Shown: positions 1 to 7,397, counted from the first letter of the stretch. The stretch is DNA of 10,280 bases from Anaerolineaceae bacterium UBA5365 (GCA_002407905.1 DHPL01000007.1:46704-56983), one strand, 5' to 3'. A program made the numbers and translations. Notes: a model not told the origin generated them from the letters alone.

Positions 1-1
1 C

Positions 2-1324
2 ATCGGCATGGTGCATCAGCATTTTATGCTGGTACCCACCATGAGCGTTACCGAGAACATCCTGATAGGGCTGGATAAGCCCAAGCTGGCGCTGAACCTC
101 AAGCATTACGACGAAGAGGTGCGCCATCTGGCTGAGCAATTCGGCATCCGCATCGACCCGAGCGCGAAGGTTTGGCAGCTCTCTGTGGGTGAGCAGCAGC
201 GCGTGGAGATCCTGAAGATCCTCTACCGCGGCGCGCGCATCCTGGTGATGGACGAGCCCACCGCCGTGTTGGCGCCGCAGGAGGCCGACGAGCTGATCGC
301 GACGCTGAAGGGAATGGCGAGCCAGGGCAAGAGCATCATCTTCATCAGCCATAAACTGAACGAGGTGCAGGAGGTGGCCGACCGCCTGACGATTTTGCGG
401 CGCGGCAAAGCTACTGCCGAGGGAATCGGGCTGGAGGGCATTACCAGGGAACGCCTGGCTTCGCTGATGGTGGGGCGTGAGGTGATCTTTAACATGCACA
501 AGGTGGACCGCGAACCCGGCGAGGTTGTTTTGCAGCTGGAGCAGGTGAGCGCGGTGAACAATAAGAACCTGCCCGCGCTCAAAAACGTGGACCTTTGCCT
601 GCGCGCCGGAGAGATTTTGGGCATCGCGGGAGTGGCCGGTAATGGCCAGAGCGAACTGGTGGAGGTGGTGACCGGTTTGCGCGAGTGTGAGGGCAAGATT
701 TGGCTGGACGGCAAGGACATCGCCAACAAACCTCCGCAGGTGTCCATTGGCGGCGGGCTGGCGCACATCCCTGAGGACCGCATTGGGGTGGGCAGCGCGC
801 CTAACCTTTCGATCACCAAGAACGTGATCATGAAGAACTTTGAATCCGAGCCGATCAGCCACCGTTGGCAGGTGAATTACACCGAGGCCGGCCGGCACGC
901 AGCGGAGCTGAAGCAAAAGTACGACATTTTGGCGCCATCGGTAGAAACCCAGGCGCGCAAGCTTTCCGGCGGCAACTTGCAAAAGCTAATACTGGCCCGG
1001 GAACTTTCCAGCGCGCCGCACCTCATCGTGGCGATGCAGCCCACTCGCGGCCTGGACGTGGGCGCCATCGAAGCAGTACAGCAGCTTTTATTGGACCAGC
1101 GTGAGACTGGCTGCGCGATCCTGCTGGTTTCCGAAGACCTGGATGAACTGATGGCGCTTTCCGACCGCATCGCGGTGATGTACGAGGGCGAGGTGGTAGG
1201 CGTTGTGGACGGCAAGGAGGCAGACCTGAACACTCTGGGCCTGATGATGACCGGCAGTATGCGCGGCCCGGGAAGCTGCCCGCCGGAGCCCGCTGCCGCT
1301 GGCAGCCAGGAAAGGGAGGGATAA
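2..1324 (+). CDS. BMP-type nucleoside/sugar ABC importer, duplicated ATPase subunit (YufO/NupO-like), 5'-truncated by window edge
   Basis: ATP-binding subunit that would power import through the two permeases that follow. The frame is open from base 2, and the first visible residues (IGMVHQHFMLVP) are the Q-loop of the first nucleotide-binding domain, so the true start and first Walker A lie upstream. Numbering from the ATG at base 8, domain 1 shows a signature LSVGEQQR (58-65), Walker B ILVMDEPTAVL (78-88) and H-loop ISHKL (113-117). Domain 2 shows a P-loop-like GVAGNGQSE (208-216), signature LSGGNLQK (319-326) and a Walker B-like LIVAMQPTRGLD (339-350). In the latter the usual Asp-Glu is Met-Gln, and the H-loop histidine is Glu (VSEDLDEL). 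Such a degenerate second site is usual in this family. The stop is 3 bases before the permease ATG. Nucleoside substrate is inferred from family; a sugar is possible. Confidence 0.93.
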   Translation: MGMVHQHFMLVPTMSVTENILIGLDKPKLALNLKHYDEEVRHLAEQFGIRIDPSAKVWQLSVGEQQRVEILKILYRGARILVMDEPTAVLAPQEADELIATLKGMASQGKSIIFISHKLNEVQEVADRLTILRRGKATAEGIGLEGITRERLASLMVGREVIFNMHKVDREPGEVVLQLEQVSAVNNKNLPALKNVDLCLRAGEILGIAGVAGNGQSELVEVVTGLRECEGKIWLDGKDIANKPPQVSIGGGLAHIPEDRIGVGSAPNLSITKNVIMKNFESEPISHRWQVNYTEAGRHAAELKQKYDILAPSVETQARKLSGGNLQKLILARELSSAPHLIVAMQPTRGLDVGAIEAVQQLLLDQRETGCAILLVSEDLDELMALSDRIAVMYEGEVVGVVDGKEADLNTLGLMMTGSMRGPGSCPPEPAAAGSQEREG

Positions 1325-1327
1325 AAG

Positions 1328-2434
1328 ATGCGCCTGCAAATTGTGAAACGCAGTGAAGACCCGCCCAAGTGGCTGCCGATAGCGACCTCGCTGGGGGCTG
1401 TGGTGCTGGCTTTTGTGATCAGCGGCGGGATTTTAGCCGCGGTTGGGGCCGACCCGCTGCAAATTTACCGTTACTTCTTCCGCAGCGCCTTCGGCAGTTG
1501 GGGGGCCTTTAGCGATGTGATGGTGAAAGCCACGCCCCTGATTTTGATCGGTTTGGGCTGCGCCCTGGCCTTTAGGATGAAACTTTGGAACATTGGCGCT
1601 GAAGGCCAGTTTTACATCGGCGCCTTCTTCAGCAGCATGGTGGTGATGGTGCCCCTGGTGGACGTGAACACCACCCCGCCAATCGTGACCATTGGGCTGA
1701 TGATGCTGCTGGGCATTTTGGGCGGCGCACTTTATGGCTTTATCCCCGGCCTGCTCAAAGCAAAGTTTGGGATTAACGAGATCATCACCACGCTGATGCT
1801 TAACTACGTGGCTGTGTTTTGGAACAACTACTGGATCTTTGGCCGGTGGAGCGATGCGGGCTTTCAGATGACCCCAACCTTCCCCCGGCGGGTCTGGCTG
1901 CCGCGCCTGGCCGACCTGGCCAAACAGAACCCATTCTTCTCCGGCATGACCCTGCATGTGGGCGTAATTTTTGGGCTGATCGTGGCGGTGGTATTGTGGT
2001 ACATCATCAATAAGAGCCGCTGGGGTTACAAGATCAACCTGATCGGAGATAACCCCAAGGCCGCGCGCTACGCGGGAATCGACATCGCCAAGAACATCAT
2101 TCTGGTGTTCATGTTCAGCGGCGCCCTGGCCGGCCTGGCAGGGATGACCGAGGTGAGCGGGGTGGTACACCGCCTGCAGGAACGCATCAGCACCAGCTAT
2201 GGCTTCAGCGGTGTGATCGTGGCCTGGCTGGCCAAGCTGGATCCCTTCGCGGTGGTACTCGTTTCGATCCTCTTCGGAGCGCTCTTGGTCGCGGGACGGG
2301 AAATTCAACCTTCGGGCGTATCCTTCCTGATCCAGGGCACGATTTTATTCCTGGTGATCAGCAGCGACGTTTTGATGCGCTACCAGATACGGCTGGTGAA
2401 TACCAAGAAAGCCAGCGTGGAGGAGGCCGCATGA
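1328..2434 (+). CDS. ABC importer permease, BPD_transp_2 family (YufP/NupP-like)
   Basis: Inner-membrane permease of the same importer, 368 aa, about the normal length for the YufP/NupP group. It is strongly hydrophobic, with roughly nine membrane segments, the first near residues 16-40. Family hallmarks visible are WNIGAEGQ (87-94), GINEIITTLMLNY (148-160) and GDNPKAARYAGI (240-251), the last typical of the cytoplasmic loop that contacts the ATPase. The start at 1328 has a Shine-Dalgarno GGAGGG 7 bases upstream, which overlaps the end of the ATPase gene. Its stop overlaps the next start (ATGA, 2431-2434), pointing to translational coupling. It would form a heterodimeric channel with the next gene product. 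The substrate is not readable from the sequence. Confidence 0.94.
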   Translation: MRLQIVKRSEDPPKWLPIATSLGAVVLAFVISGGILAAVGADPLQIYRYFFRSAFGSWGAFSDVMVKATPLILIGLGCALAFRMKLWNIGAEGQFYIGAFFSSMVVMVPLVDVNTTPPIVTIGLMMLLGILGGALYGFIPGLLKAKFGINEIITTLMLNYVAVFWNNYWIFGRWSDAGFQMTPTFPRRVWLPRLADLAKQNPFFSGMTLHVGVIFGLIVAVVLWYIINKSRWGYKINLIGDNPKAARYAGIDIAKNIILVFMFSGALAGLAGMTEVSGVVHRLQERISTSYGFSGVIVAWLAKLDPFAVVLVSILFGALLVAGREIQPSGVSFLIQGTILFLVISSDVLMRYQIRLVNTKKASVEEAA

Positions 2435-3396
2435 ACTTCGAAATTATGCTGCACGCGGGAATTTCAACGGGCACGATTTTACTGATCGCGGCGATTGGGG
2501 AGATCTTTGCCGAGCGCTCCGGGGTGATGAACCTGGGCGTGGAAGGTATGATGCTGCTGGGCGCGATGGCGGCCTTTAAGACCGCGTATAACACGGGTAA
2601 CGTGTGGCTGGCATTGCTGGCCGCGGTGCTGGCCGGGGGCGTGTTAAGCCTGGCCCATGCCTTGGTGACCATCCATTTCCAGGCCGATCAGACCGTTAGC
2701 GGCCTCTCGCTTACCTTTTTGGGCACCGGGCTGGCCCTGGTGCTGGGCGAGGGCATGACGGGCCTGAACGCGCCAACCGTACCGAACTTCACCCTCCCTT
2801 TGCTCTCGCAGATCCCGTTCATCGGGCGGGTATTCTTTACGGACCAGAACTTATTTGTTTATTTTGGCTACCTGCTGGCGCCATTGGCCTGGTACTACAT
2901 CTACAAGACCAAACCGGGCCTGCACCTGCGCGCGGTGGGCGAGAAACCAGCCGCGGCAGATACCCTGGGGGTGAGCGTTTACGGCGTGCGCTATCTGTAC
3001 ACCTTTATTGGGGGCTGTTTTGCCGGCCTTTCGGGGGCGTGTATTTCGGTGGCGATCACCCCGGGCTGGTACAGCAACCTGACCACGAGCGGACAGGGGT
3101 GGATAGCGGTGGCTTTGGTGATCTTTGCGCAGTGGAACCCGATGCGGGCGATGCTGGGCGGGTATTTATTCGGCTTCCTGCGGCGTTTGCTTTTGGACCT
3201 GCAAGGGCCGGCGATGCTTTTGGGGCTGCGGAACCCCTTCTTTTACGACCACAACCTGGTGTTCTTCCTGCAGATGCTGCCGTATGTGCTTACGGTGATG
3301 GCGCTGGTTTGGGGGAGCAGTTCGGCGCGGCGCAAGCGGATCGGGGCGCCGGCGGCGCTTGGCGAGCCGTATATTCGGGGCGAGCGGGGGTTGTAG
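2431..3396 (+). CDS. ABC importer permease, BPD_transp_2 family (YufQ/NupQ-like)
   Basis: Second membrane permease of the importer, 321 aa, the usual size of the YufQ/NupQ partner. Family motifs are ERSGVMNLGVEGMM (28-41), QADQTVSGLSLTFLGTGLA (84-102), GEKPAAADTLGVSVYGVRY (170-188) and a late WIAVALVIFAQWNP segment. The start overlaps the preceding stop by 4 bases and has a strong GGAGGAGG 4 bases upstream. The last ~20 residues are basic (SSARRKRIG), consistent with a cytoplasmic tail. It is the last gene of the operon: a perfect-stem terminator begins 21 bases after the stop. No nucleoside-catabolic gene follows directly; a solute-binding BMP lipoprotein would be expected upstream of the window. 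Confidence 0.94.
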   Translation: MNFEIMLHAGISTGTILLIAAIGEIFAERSGVMNLGVEGMMLLGAMAAFKTAYNTGNVWLALLAAVLAGGVLSLAHALVTIHFQADQTVSGLSLTFLGTGLALVLGEGMTGLNAPTVPNFTLPLLSQIPFIGRVFFTDQNLFVYFGYLLAPLAWYYIYKTKPGLHLRAVGEKPAAADTLGVSVYGVRYLYTFIGGCFAGLSGACISVAITPGWYSNLTTSGQGWIAVALVIFAQWNPMRAMLGGYLFGFLRRLLLDLQGPAMLLGLRNPFFYDHNLVFFLQMLPYVLTVMALVWGSSSARRKRIGAPAALGEPYIRGERGL

Positions 3397-3417
3397 CTCA
3401 CAGGTCAGTAGATTGGG

Positions 3418-3451
3418 ATCGGCTCCTCCGTGTGGAGGAGCCGATTTGTTT
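3418..3451 (+). terminator. Intrinsic terminator of the ABC importer operon
   Basis: A perfect 12-bp inverted repeat (3418-3429 with 3434-3445) with a GTGT loop is followed by TTGTTT. It sits 21 bases after the last permease stop and is the strongest hairpin in the window. Confidence 0.9.
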
Positions 3452-3523
3452 AATGCGCTTTGGTTTGAGGGTTTCACGGCCTTTTGGGAGGACATTAGAC
3501 GGCAATCGAAGGGGTGGTAAATG

Positions 3524-3550
3524 CGGGAGAGCCTCCCGTTGGTCGTCCTC
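3524..3550 (+). repeat. Dispersed palindromic repeat, copy 1
   Basis: Carries the 15-base core CGGGAGAGCCTCCCG (3524-3538), a 6-bp stem with AGC loop shared exactly by all four copies, followed by TTGGTCGTC as in copy 2. The 3' part then diverges. Here CCGTTG (3536-3541) can instead pair with CAACGG (3555-3560). It lies in the spacer between the ABC operon and the MFS gene. Confidence 0.8.
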
Positions 3551-3589
3551 CTGTCAACGGACAAAGCACAATGATAGTGCAGAAAACGC

Positions 3590-3662
3590 GGTCGTACCGG
3601 CCGACCAGTTGTGTCGGCCCTGATTTGTTCCGCCCCATTAGATTGGGCAAGCCGGTTCGACC
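3590..3662. repeat. Nested inverted repeat in the spacer between repeat copies 1 and 2
   Basis: An outer 11-base arm pair (3590-3600 with 3652-3662) matches at 10 of 11 positions. Inside is a perfect 7-bp hairpin, GGCCGAC (3599-3605) with GTCGGCC (3613-3619) and a 7-base loop. The inner and outer stems share two bases. It could be a structured RNA, a remnant small element or a weak terminator; no function is assigned. The rest of the 3452-3793 spacer holds the two repeat copies and no supported gene. Confidence 0.5.
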
Positions 3663-3669
3663 GATATCA

Positions 3670-3713
3670 CGGGAGAGCCTCCCGTTGGTCGTCTCTCCCC
3701 TACCCGGCGTGTG
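3670..3713 (+). repeat. Dispersed palindromic repeat, copy 2 (long form)
   Basis: The core CGGGAGAGCCTCCCG (3670-3684) is followed by a conserved tail to about 3713. Over 44 bases it matches copy 3 at about 41 positions. Besides the core hairpin, GGGAGAG (3671-3677) can pair with CTCTCCC (3693-3699), which excludes the core hairpin. It starts 146 bases after copy 1, in the same orientation. Confidence 0.85.
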
Positions 3714-3793
3714 GGTGATTTGCAATCGGTTCTCCCATCCGGCGCGCGCGGGGCTAAGAATCAGAATAATCCGGAAAGACGGGGAATGGGGTC

Positions 3794-3806
3794 TATAATT
3801 GGGCGA
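3794..3806 (+). promoter_or_regulatory. -10 box of a leaderless promoter for the MFS gene
   Basis: TATAAT at 3794-3799 is followed by TGGGCGA and then the ATG at 3807. A start of transcription 6-8 bases after the -10 falls on or next to the ATG, and no Shine-Dalgarno is present. The same arrangement precedes the SIS gene with identical spacing. No convincing -35 box is visible. Confidence 0.75.
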
Positions 3807-5138
3807 ATGCTCAAACGTTTACGCTACGCTTTTGCCTCGCTTTTGCGCATCCGGCCGGAGGACAATGTTGCCCCGGAAGTGGCCCGGCACTTTAAGCACA
3901 ATGTGCTTGTGAACACCCTGGATATCACCGCGTTTTTCGGGGGCGAGGCCTACATTTCGGTCAATACGATCATGCCGGTCTTTGCCGCCACCCTGACTGA
4001 CAACCCGGTGATCATCGGCCTGATACCGGCCCTGGTGAATGCCGGCTGGTACATCCCACAGCTTTTTATGGCCTCCAAGGTGAGCCGCCTGGAGCGCAAA
4101 CTGCCTTTTACGATGCGCATGAGCGCGATGGAACGTGTTCCGCATCTCTTTTTCCCCTTTTTGGCCCTGGCCATCCCGCGTATCGGCGCGCAGACCGCGC
4201 TGGTCTTTCTGGTAATCCTGATGGCCTGGCGGGGACTTGCCGCCGGTCTGACCGCGCTGCCCTGGCAGGAGGTGACCGCGCGGGCGATCCCGCTGAGCCA
4301 CCGCTCCCGTTTCTGGGGGATTTCACGGGTATCGGGGCAGATCGTGGGCATTCTAAGCTCCGTGGTCGCGGCTTTTGTGCTAAATCACTTCGCTTACCCA
4401 AACAACTATGCCATCGGGTTCAGCATCGCGGTGGTGTTCCTGCTGGGGAGCTGGTTCGCCTTTTCCCGCAATATCGAACCATTGCCCAATCCCAGCCCGC
4501 TGCCTCTTCCGGGTTCGCTGCGGACCCAAGAGCCTAATTTCAGCCTGGCCGGCAAGATCCTGCGTGAGGATGCCAACTTCCGGCGCTATCTGGTGGCACG
4601 GATTGTGGCCTTTTTTGGGAATATGGCAACCGGTTACCTGGCGGTTTACGGTTTGCGCCGGTTCTCGCTGCCGGATGGCCAGGCCGCGATTTTCACCGGT
4701 TTGTTATACGCGGCCAGCATCATGGGGTATGCGCTTTGGGGTTACCTGGGCGACCGGGTGGGCCCGCGGCGGATATTGGTGACCTCGTTCATGATTTGGG
4801 CGACTGCCCTCGCCATCGCCATTCTGGCGCCTTCGATCTGGGTCTATTACCTGGTGTTCTTGGCTTATGGGTTTTATGTATCCGGCAGCGTGATGAGCGA
4901 CGCGATTTTGGTTTTGGAACTGGGCAGCGACGAACTGCGCCCCACCTACATGGGTTTGGCACGCACTCTGGCCAGCCCGGGGCTGCTTTTGGCGCCATTT
5001 ATCGCGGGAGTGATCGTGGAGGCCAGCAGTTACCCGGTGATGTTCGCGGTAAGCGCCGCCCTGGCACTGGCAGCCGCCTGGCTGATGAACCGCGTGCAGG
5101 ATCGCCCACGCGGCAGGGTGCCGGGCCAGCGGTCGTAA
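3807..5138 (+). CDS. Major facilitator superfamily permease, substrate unknown
   Basis: Twelve-helix-type MFS transporter of 443 aa, acting in the cytoplasmic membrane. The chain alternates hydrophobic segments with short basic loops. The clearest family mark is a motif A-like loop GYLGDRVGPRR (312-322) in the second half; the matching loop of the first half is degenerate (MASKVSRLERK, 88-98). A Pro-rich cytoplasmic linker (PLPNPSPLPLPGS) separates the halves. I chose the ATG at 3807 because a TATAAT box lies 7 bases before it. An upstream in-frame ATG at 3711 would place that promoter inside the gene and add 32 residues that do not look like a membrane protein start. No terminator hairpin is evident in the 98-base gap to the SIS gene. 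A sugar-related role is only suggested by that neighbour. Confidence 0.88.
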   Translation: MLKRLRYAFASLLRIRPEDNVAPEVARHFKHNVLVNTLDITAFFGGEAYISVNTIMPVFAATLTDNPVIIGLIPALVNAGWYIPQLFMASKVSRLERKLPFTMRMSAMERVPHLFFPFLALAIPRIGAQTALVFLVILMAWRGLAAGLTALPWQEVTARAIPLSHRSRFWGISRVSGQIVGILSSVVAAFVLNHFAYPNNYAIGFSIAVVFLLGSWFAFSRNIEPLPNPSPLPLPGSLRTQEPNFSLAGKILREDANFRRYLVARIVAFFGNMATGYLAVYGLRRFSLPDGQAAIFTGLLYAASIMGYALWGYLGDRVGPRRILVTSFMIWATALAIAILAPSIWVYYLVFLAYGFYVSGSVMSDAILVLELGSDELRPTYMGLARTLASPGLLLAPFIAGVIVEASSYPVMFAVSAALALAAAWLMNRVQDRPRGRVPGQRS

Positions 5139-5223
5139 ATATCCTCAACCACGCTTCAATTTAATGTCTACGCGCAACACCCTTGATGTGAAATCTACTC
5201 TACTCCAGAATTAAGCTTGCAAG

Positions 5224-5236
5224 TAAAATTGGGCGC
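5224..5236 (+). promoter_or_regulatory. -10 box of a leaderless promoter for the SIS-domain gene
   Basis: TAAAAT at 5224-5229 is followed by TGGGCGC and the ATG at 5237. This is the same 7-base spacing and nearly the same bases as upstream of the MFS gene. No Shine-Dalgarno and no clear -35 are seen, so the mRNA probably starts at or within a base or two of the ATG. Confidence 0.72.
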
Positions 5237-6301
5237 ATGAGCAAAATACTGATCAACGAAATCAATGAACAAGCCGCCTGCATCGCCAGGCTGGTCCAGA
5301 ACGCCCGCCCGGAAGCCCGGCGCATCGCCCAGGAACTGAAGGGCCAGTTCGACTACATCCTGGTGACCTCGCGCGGTTCCTCGGAGAACGCCGGCCGCTA
5401 TGCCCAGTACCTGATGCAAACCGCTGCCGGCTACCCGGTTGCCCTCACCCGGCCGTCCATCTACACGCTTTACGAGCGCCCGCCGCAGCTTAAGAACGCC
5501 CTGATGCTGGGCATTTCGCAAAGCGGCGCATCGCCGGACCTTCTGGCCGTGTTCCGCGAGGCGCGAGCCCAGGGACGGCCGACGGTACTGATCACCAACA
5601 CTCCGGATAGCCCAATGGCTCAAATTTCGGATTACGTGCTGGACCTGAACTGCGGGAAAGAATACGCAACAGCCGCCACCAAATCCTATACGGCTACGCT
5701 GGCTGCCATTGCCCTGTTGGCCGAGGCCTTCCAACCGGAAGGCGGCCTGGTGCGCTACGCGGACCTGCAGGCCCTGCCGGCACAACTGGAGCAGGTGCTC
5801 CAGCGTTATAACGACCCCCGGGAAAGCCCGGTGAGCGCCTCGCCGCATTTGGAAAAACTGGTGAACATGCCTTACCTGGTGGTTCTGGGGCGCGGCTACA
5901 ATAACGCGACGGCCTTTGAGATCGAGCTGAAACTCAAGGAGCTGAGCGGACTGACCACCGTGGCTTACTCCGCCGCGGACTTTTTGCACGGACCCATCGC
6001 CTGCATCCAGCCCGGCTACCCGGTATTGGGTGTGCTGCCCCGCGGGGCCACGCTAGGCCCGGTGCTGGAGACGATGCGTATGGCCCAGGCACGCGGAGCC
6101 TGGCTGGCGATGATTTCGGATGATCCGGGGACCCTGGCCCTGGCAGATATGCCGATGTGGATCCCTGAGGGCATCCCGGAGTACCTCTCGCCGGTCAGCG
6201 ATGTGATCCCCGGGCAATTTTTGGGCATGGCGCTGGGGGCCGCGCGCGGGGTGAATGTGGACCAGCCGGACGGCATCCACAAGGTGACCGAGACCTGGTA
6301 A
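5237..6301 (+). CDS. Double-SIS-domain sugar-phosphate isomerase/deaminase (GlmS isomerase-like, NagB-II type)
   Basis: Cytoplasmic enzyme of 354 aa with two SIS (sugar isomerase) domains and no glutaminase domain, so it is not a full GlmS. SIS 1 (about residues 30-165) shows the phosphosugar-binding stretches TSRGSSENAGRYAQYL (44-59) and ISQSGASPDLL (93-103), then EYATAATKSYTA (142-153), the counterpart of the GlmS STKAYTAQ segment. SIS 2 (about 205-350) shows LGRGYNNATAFEIELKLKE (217-235) and the YSAADFLHGP motif (244-253). This pattern fits the NagB-II group, which converts glucosamine-6-phosphate to fructose-6-phosphate and ammonia; fructosamine-type or other amino-sugar phosphates are alternatives. 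The start is set by the promoter 7 bases upstream. The adjacent MFS gene could supply substrate, which is inference. Confidence 0.9.
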   Translation: MSKILINEINEQAACIARLVQNARPEARRIAQELKGQFDYILVTSRGSSENAGRYAQYLMQTAAGYPVALTRPSIYTLYERPPQLKNALMLGISQSGASPDLLAVFREARAQGRPTVLITNTPDSPMAQISDYVLDLNCGKEYATAATKSYTATLAAIALLAEAFQPEGGLVRYADLQALPAQLEQVLQRYNDPRESPVSASPHLEKLVNMPYLVVLGRGYNNATAFEIELKLKELSGLTTVAYSAADFLHGPIACIQPGYPVLGVLPRGATLGPVLETMRMAQARGAWLAMISDDPGTLALADMPMWIPEGIPEYLSPVSDVIPGQFLGMALGAARGVNVDQPDGIHKVTETW

Positions 6302-6328
6302 GGCCTTACGGTTATTGAAAGAATTTCG

Positions 6329-6353
6329 AAGGCGGCCGCTCGGGCCGCCTTTA
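6329..6353 (+). terminator. Probable intrinsic terminator of the SIS-domain gene
   Basis: A perfect 9-bp GC-rich stem, AAGGCGGCC (6329-6337) with GGCCGCCTT (6343-6351), loop GCTCG, 27 bases after the stop. The T-tract is short (TTT then AGG), so termination may be incomplete. Confidence 0.72.
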
Positions 6354-6494
6354 GGTTCCAGCTTCTTCGAGACAGGCACATTTTAACCGGCTAGGCAGGT
6401 CGGTTTTTGCCAAGGCTGTAATGAAGATCACACGCGTAACACCCTGGCGTATTTCATCAAAGCGGCAGCCTGCACAGGGCAGAGAGAATCATTA

Positions 6495-6521
6495 GAGGCC
6501 TGTTGTCAGGCCTCCTGTTTT
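6495..6521 (+). terminator. Terminator-like hairpin between convergent genes
   Basis: A perfect 8-bp stem, GAGGCCTG (6495-6502) with CAGGCCTC (6507-6514), loop TTGT, followed by CTGTTTT on the + strand. It lies just past the 3' end of the pirin gene. The T-run favours + strand use, as a second stop for readthrough from the SIS gene; it may also slow - strand transcription. Confidence 0.65.
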
Positions 6522-6536
6522 ATCAGACTGCAAGAC

Positions 6537-7385
6537 TTACCAGGTGGCTTCCTGTTTGATGAAATTGCCGCTGCGCAGGTCGGCGAAGGCTTGGCTGAGT
6601 TCCTCGCGGGTGTTCATTACGATCGGGCCGCCCCAGGCAACGCTCTCGTGGAGCGGGGGCGCGGAGATCACCTGAAAGCGCAGGGGCTCCTCGGGGAGGG
6701 CAGAAAGCTGGATCGCGTCCCCATCCGCGAGCAGGATAGCGCTCTTCTCGGGATAGGTCTGGCCACCCAGCTGGGCCGCCCCTTGCAAGAGGAAGACGAA
6801 GACCGTATGGTCCGGATCCACGGGGATGGTGCTGGCTTGACCGGGCTGGAGCATGATGTCCAGAATGCGGGCCTGGATGTGGTGCGGGGTGGCGCCGCGG
6901 GCGCCCTGGTATTCGCCGCTGATCACCCTCACGGTTTGATGGTCCTCCTGGACCTCTGCAACGTCTTCGTTTTTGATGTCGAAGTACTTGGGGGCGGTCA
7001 TTTTCTCGGCAGCCGGCAGGTTAAGCCAGAGCTGGAAGCCGAGCATGCGCGGAGCAGCCTGAGGCATCTCCTGGTGCATGATCCCGCTGCCGGCGGTCAT
7101 CCATTGGGATTCGCCGGGGAGGATATCGCCTTTGTTGCCCAGACTGTCCTCGTGGCTCAGCAGGCCTTCAACGAGGTAGGTAATGGTTTCGATGCCGCGG
7201 TGCGGGTGCATGGGGAAGCCGCGGGTGTAATCGGCGGGGTTATGCGAGTCGAAAGAATCGAGCATCAGGAAGGGGTCGAAGTCCTCCACGGTGGCGAGGC
7301 CGAGGACGCGTTGGAGTTTGACGCCGGCACCATCCACGGCTGGCTGGCCGGTGACGACGCGTTTGACGGTACGGTATTTTGACAT
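6537..7385 (-). CDS. Pirin family protein (bicupin, metal-binding)
   Basis: 282 aa, the normal length for bacterial pirins, which are cytoplasmic two-cupin proteins. The N-terminal cupin carries the pirin pattern: PMHPHRGIETITYLVEG (58-74) and MTAGSGIMHQE (96-106). H60, H62, H104 and E106 match the three-His/one-Glu iron site, so a metal-dependent activity is plausible. Known bacterial pirins include quercetin dioxygenases and redox or stress regulators, and the sequence does not choose between them. The start is supported by AAGGAAAA about 7 bases upstream. The 164-base gap to the reductase gene contains a separate promoter candidate, so pirin is probably not strictly co-transcribed with it. 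Confidence 0.93.
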   Translation of the reverse strand: MSKYRTVKRVVTGQPAVDGAGVKLQRVLGLATVEDFDPFLMLDSFDSHNPADYTRGFPMHPHRGIETITYLVEGLLSHEDSLGNKGDILPGESQWMTAGSGIMHQEMPQAAPRMLGFQLWLNLPAAEKMTAPKYFDIKNEDVAEVQEDHQTVRVISGEYQGARGATPHHIQARILDIMLQPGQASTIPVDPDHTVFVFLLQGAAQLGGQTYPEKSAILLADGDAIQLSALPEEPLRFQVISAPPLHESVAWGGPIVMNTREELSQAFADLRSGNFIKQEATW

Positions 7386-7397
7386 GTTTAATTTTCC

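Noticed and set aside
1433..2308. - strand open frame of 291 codons opposite permease 1
   Set aside because: His/Gln-rich translation typical of the complement of a membrane protein; the + strand permease is certain.
3524..3684. CRISPR array from the repeated 15-base core
   Set aside because: Only two copies per locus, spacing of 116-146 bases is far too long, the repeat is too short and its tail varies, and no cas gene is present.
3495..3725. Short - strand frames over the repeats that share a peptide like GRGETTNGRLSR
   Set aside because: All four repeat copies give a related peptide in the same - strand frame, but the flanking residues are unrelated and there is no ribosome-binding site. 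Shared DNA repeat sequence explains it better than a protein family.
3711..3806. Upstream in-frame ATG extending the MFS protein by 32 residues
   Set aside because: The TATAAT box lies inside this extension and the added residues are polar and unlike an MFS start; the ATG at 3807 fits the leaderless pattern.
6384..6414. Possible hairpin AACCG ... CGGTTTTT as another terminator
   Set aside because: Only about 5 bp of stem with an 11-base loop; too weak beside the two clear hairpins nearby.
6302..6536. tRNA or other classical RNA gene in the convergent gap
   Set aside because: No cloverleaf, T-loop consensus or CCA end could be found on either strand.
6591..7382. + strand open frame of 263 codons opposite pirin
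   Set aside because: A shadow of the pirin gene; no family motifs and no ribosome-binding site of note.
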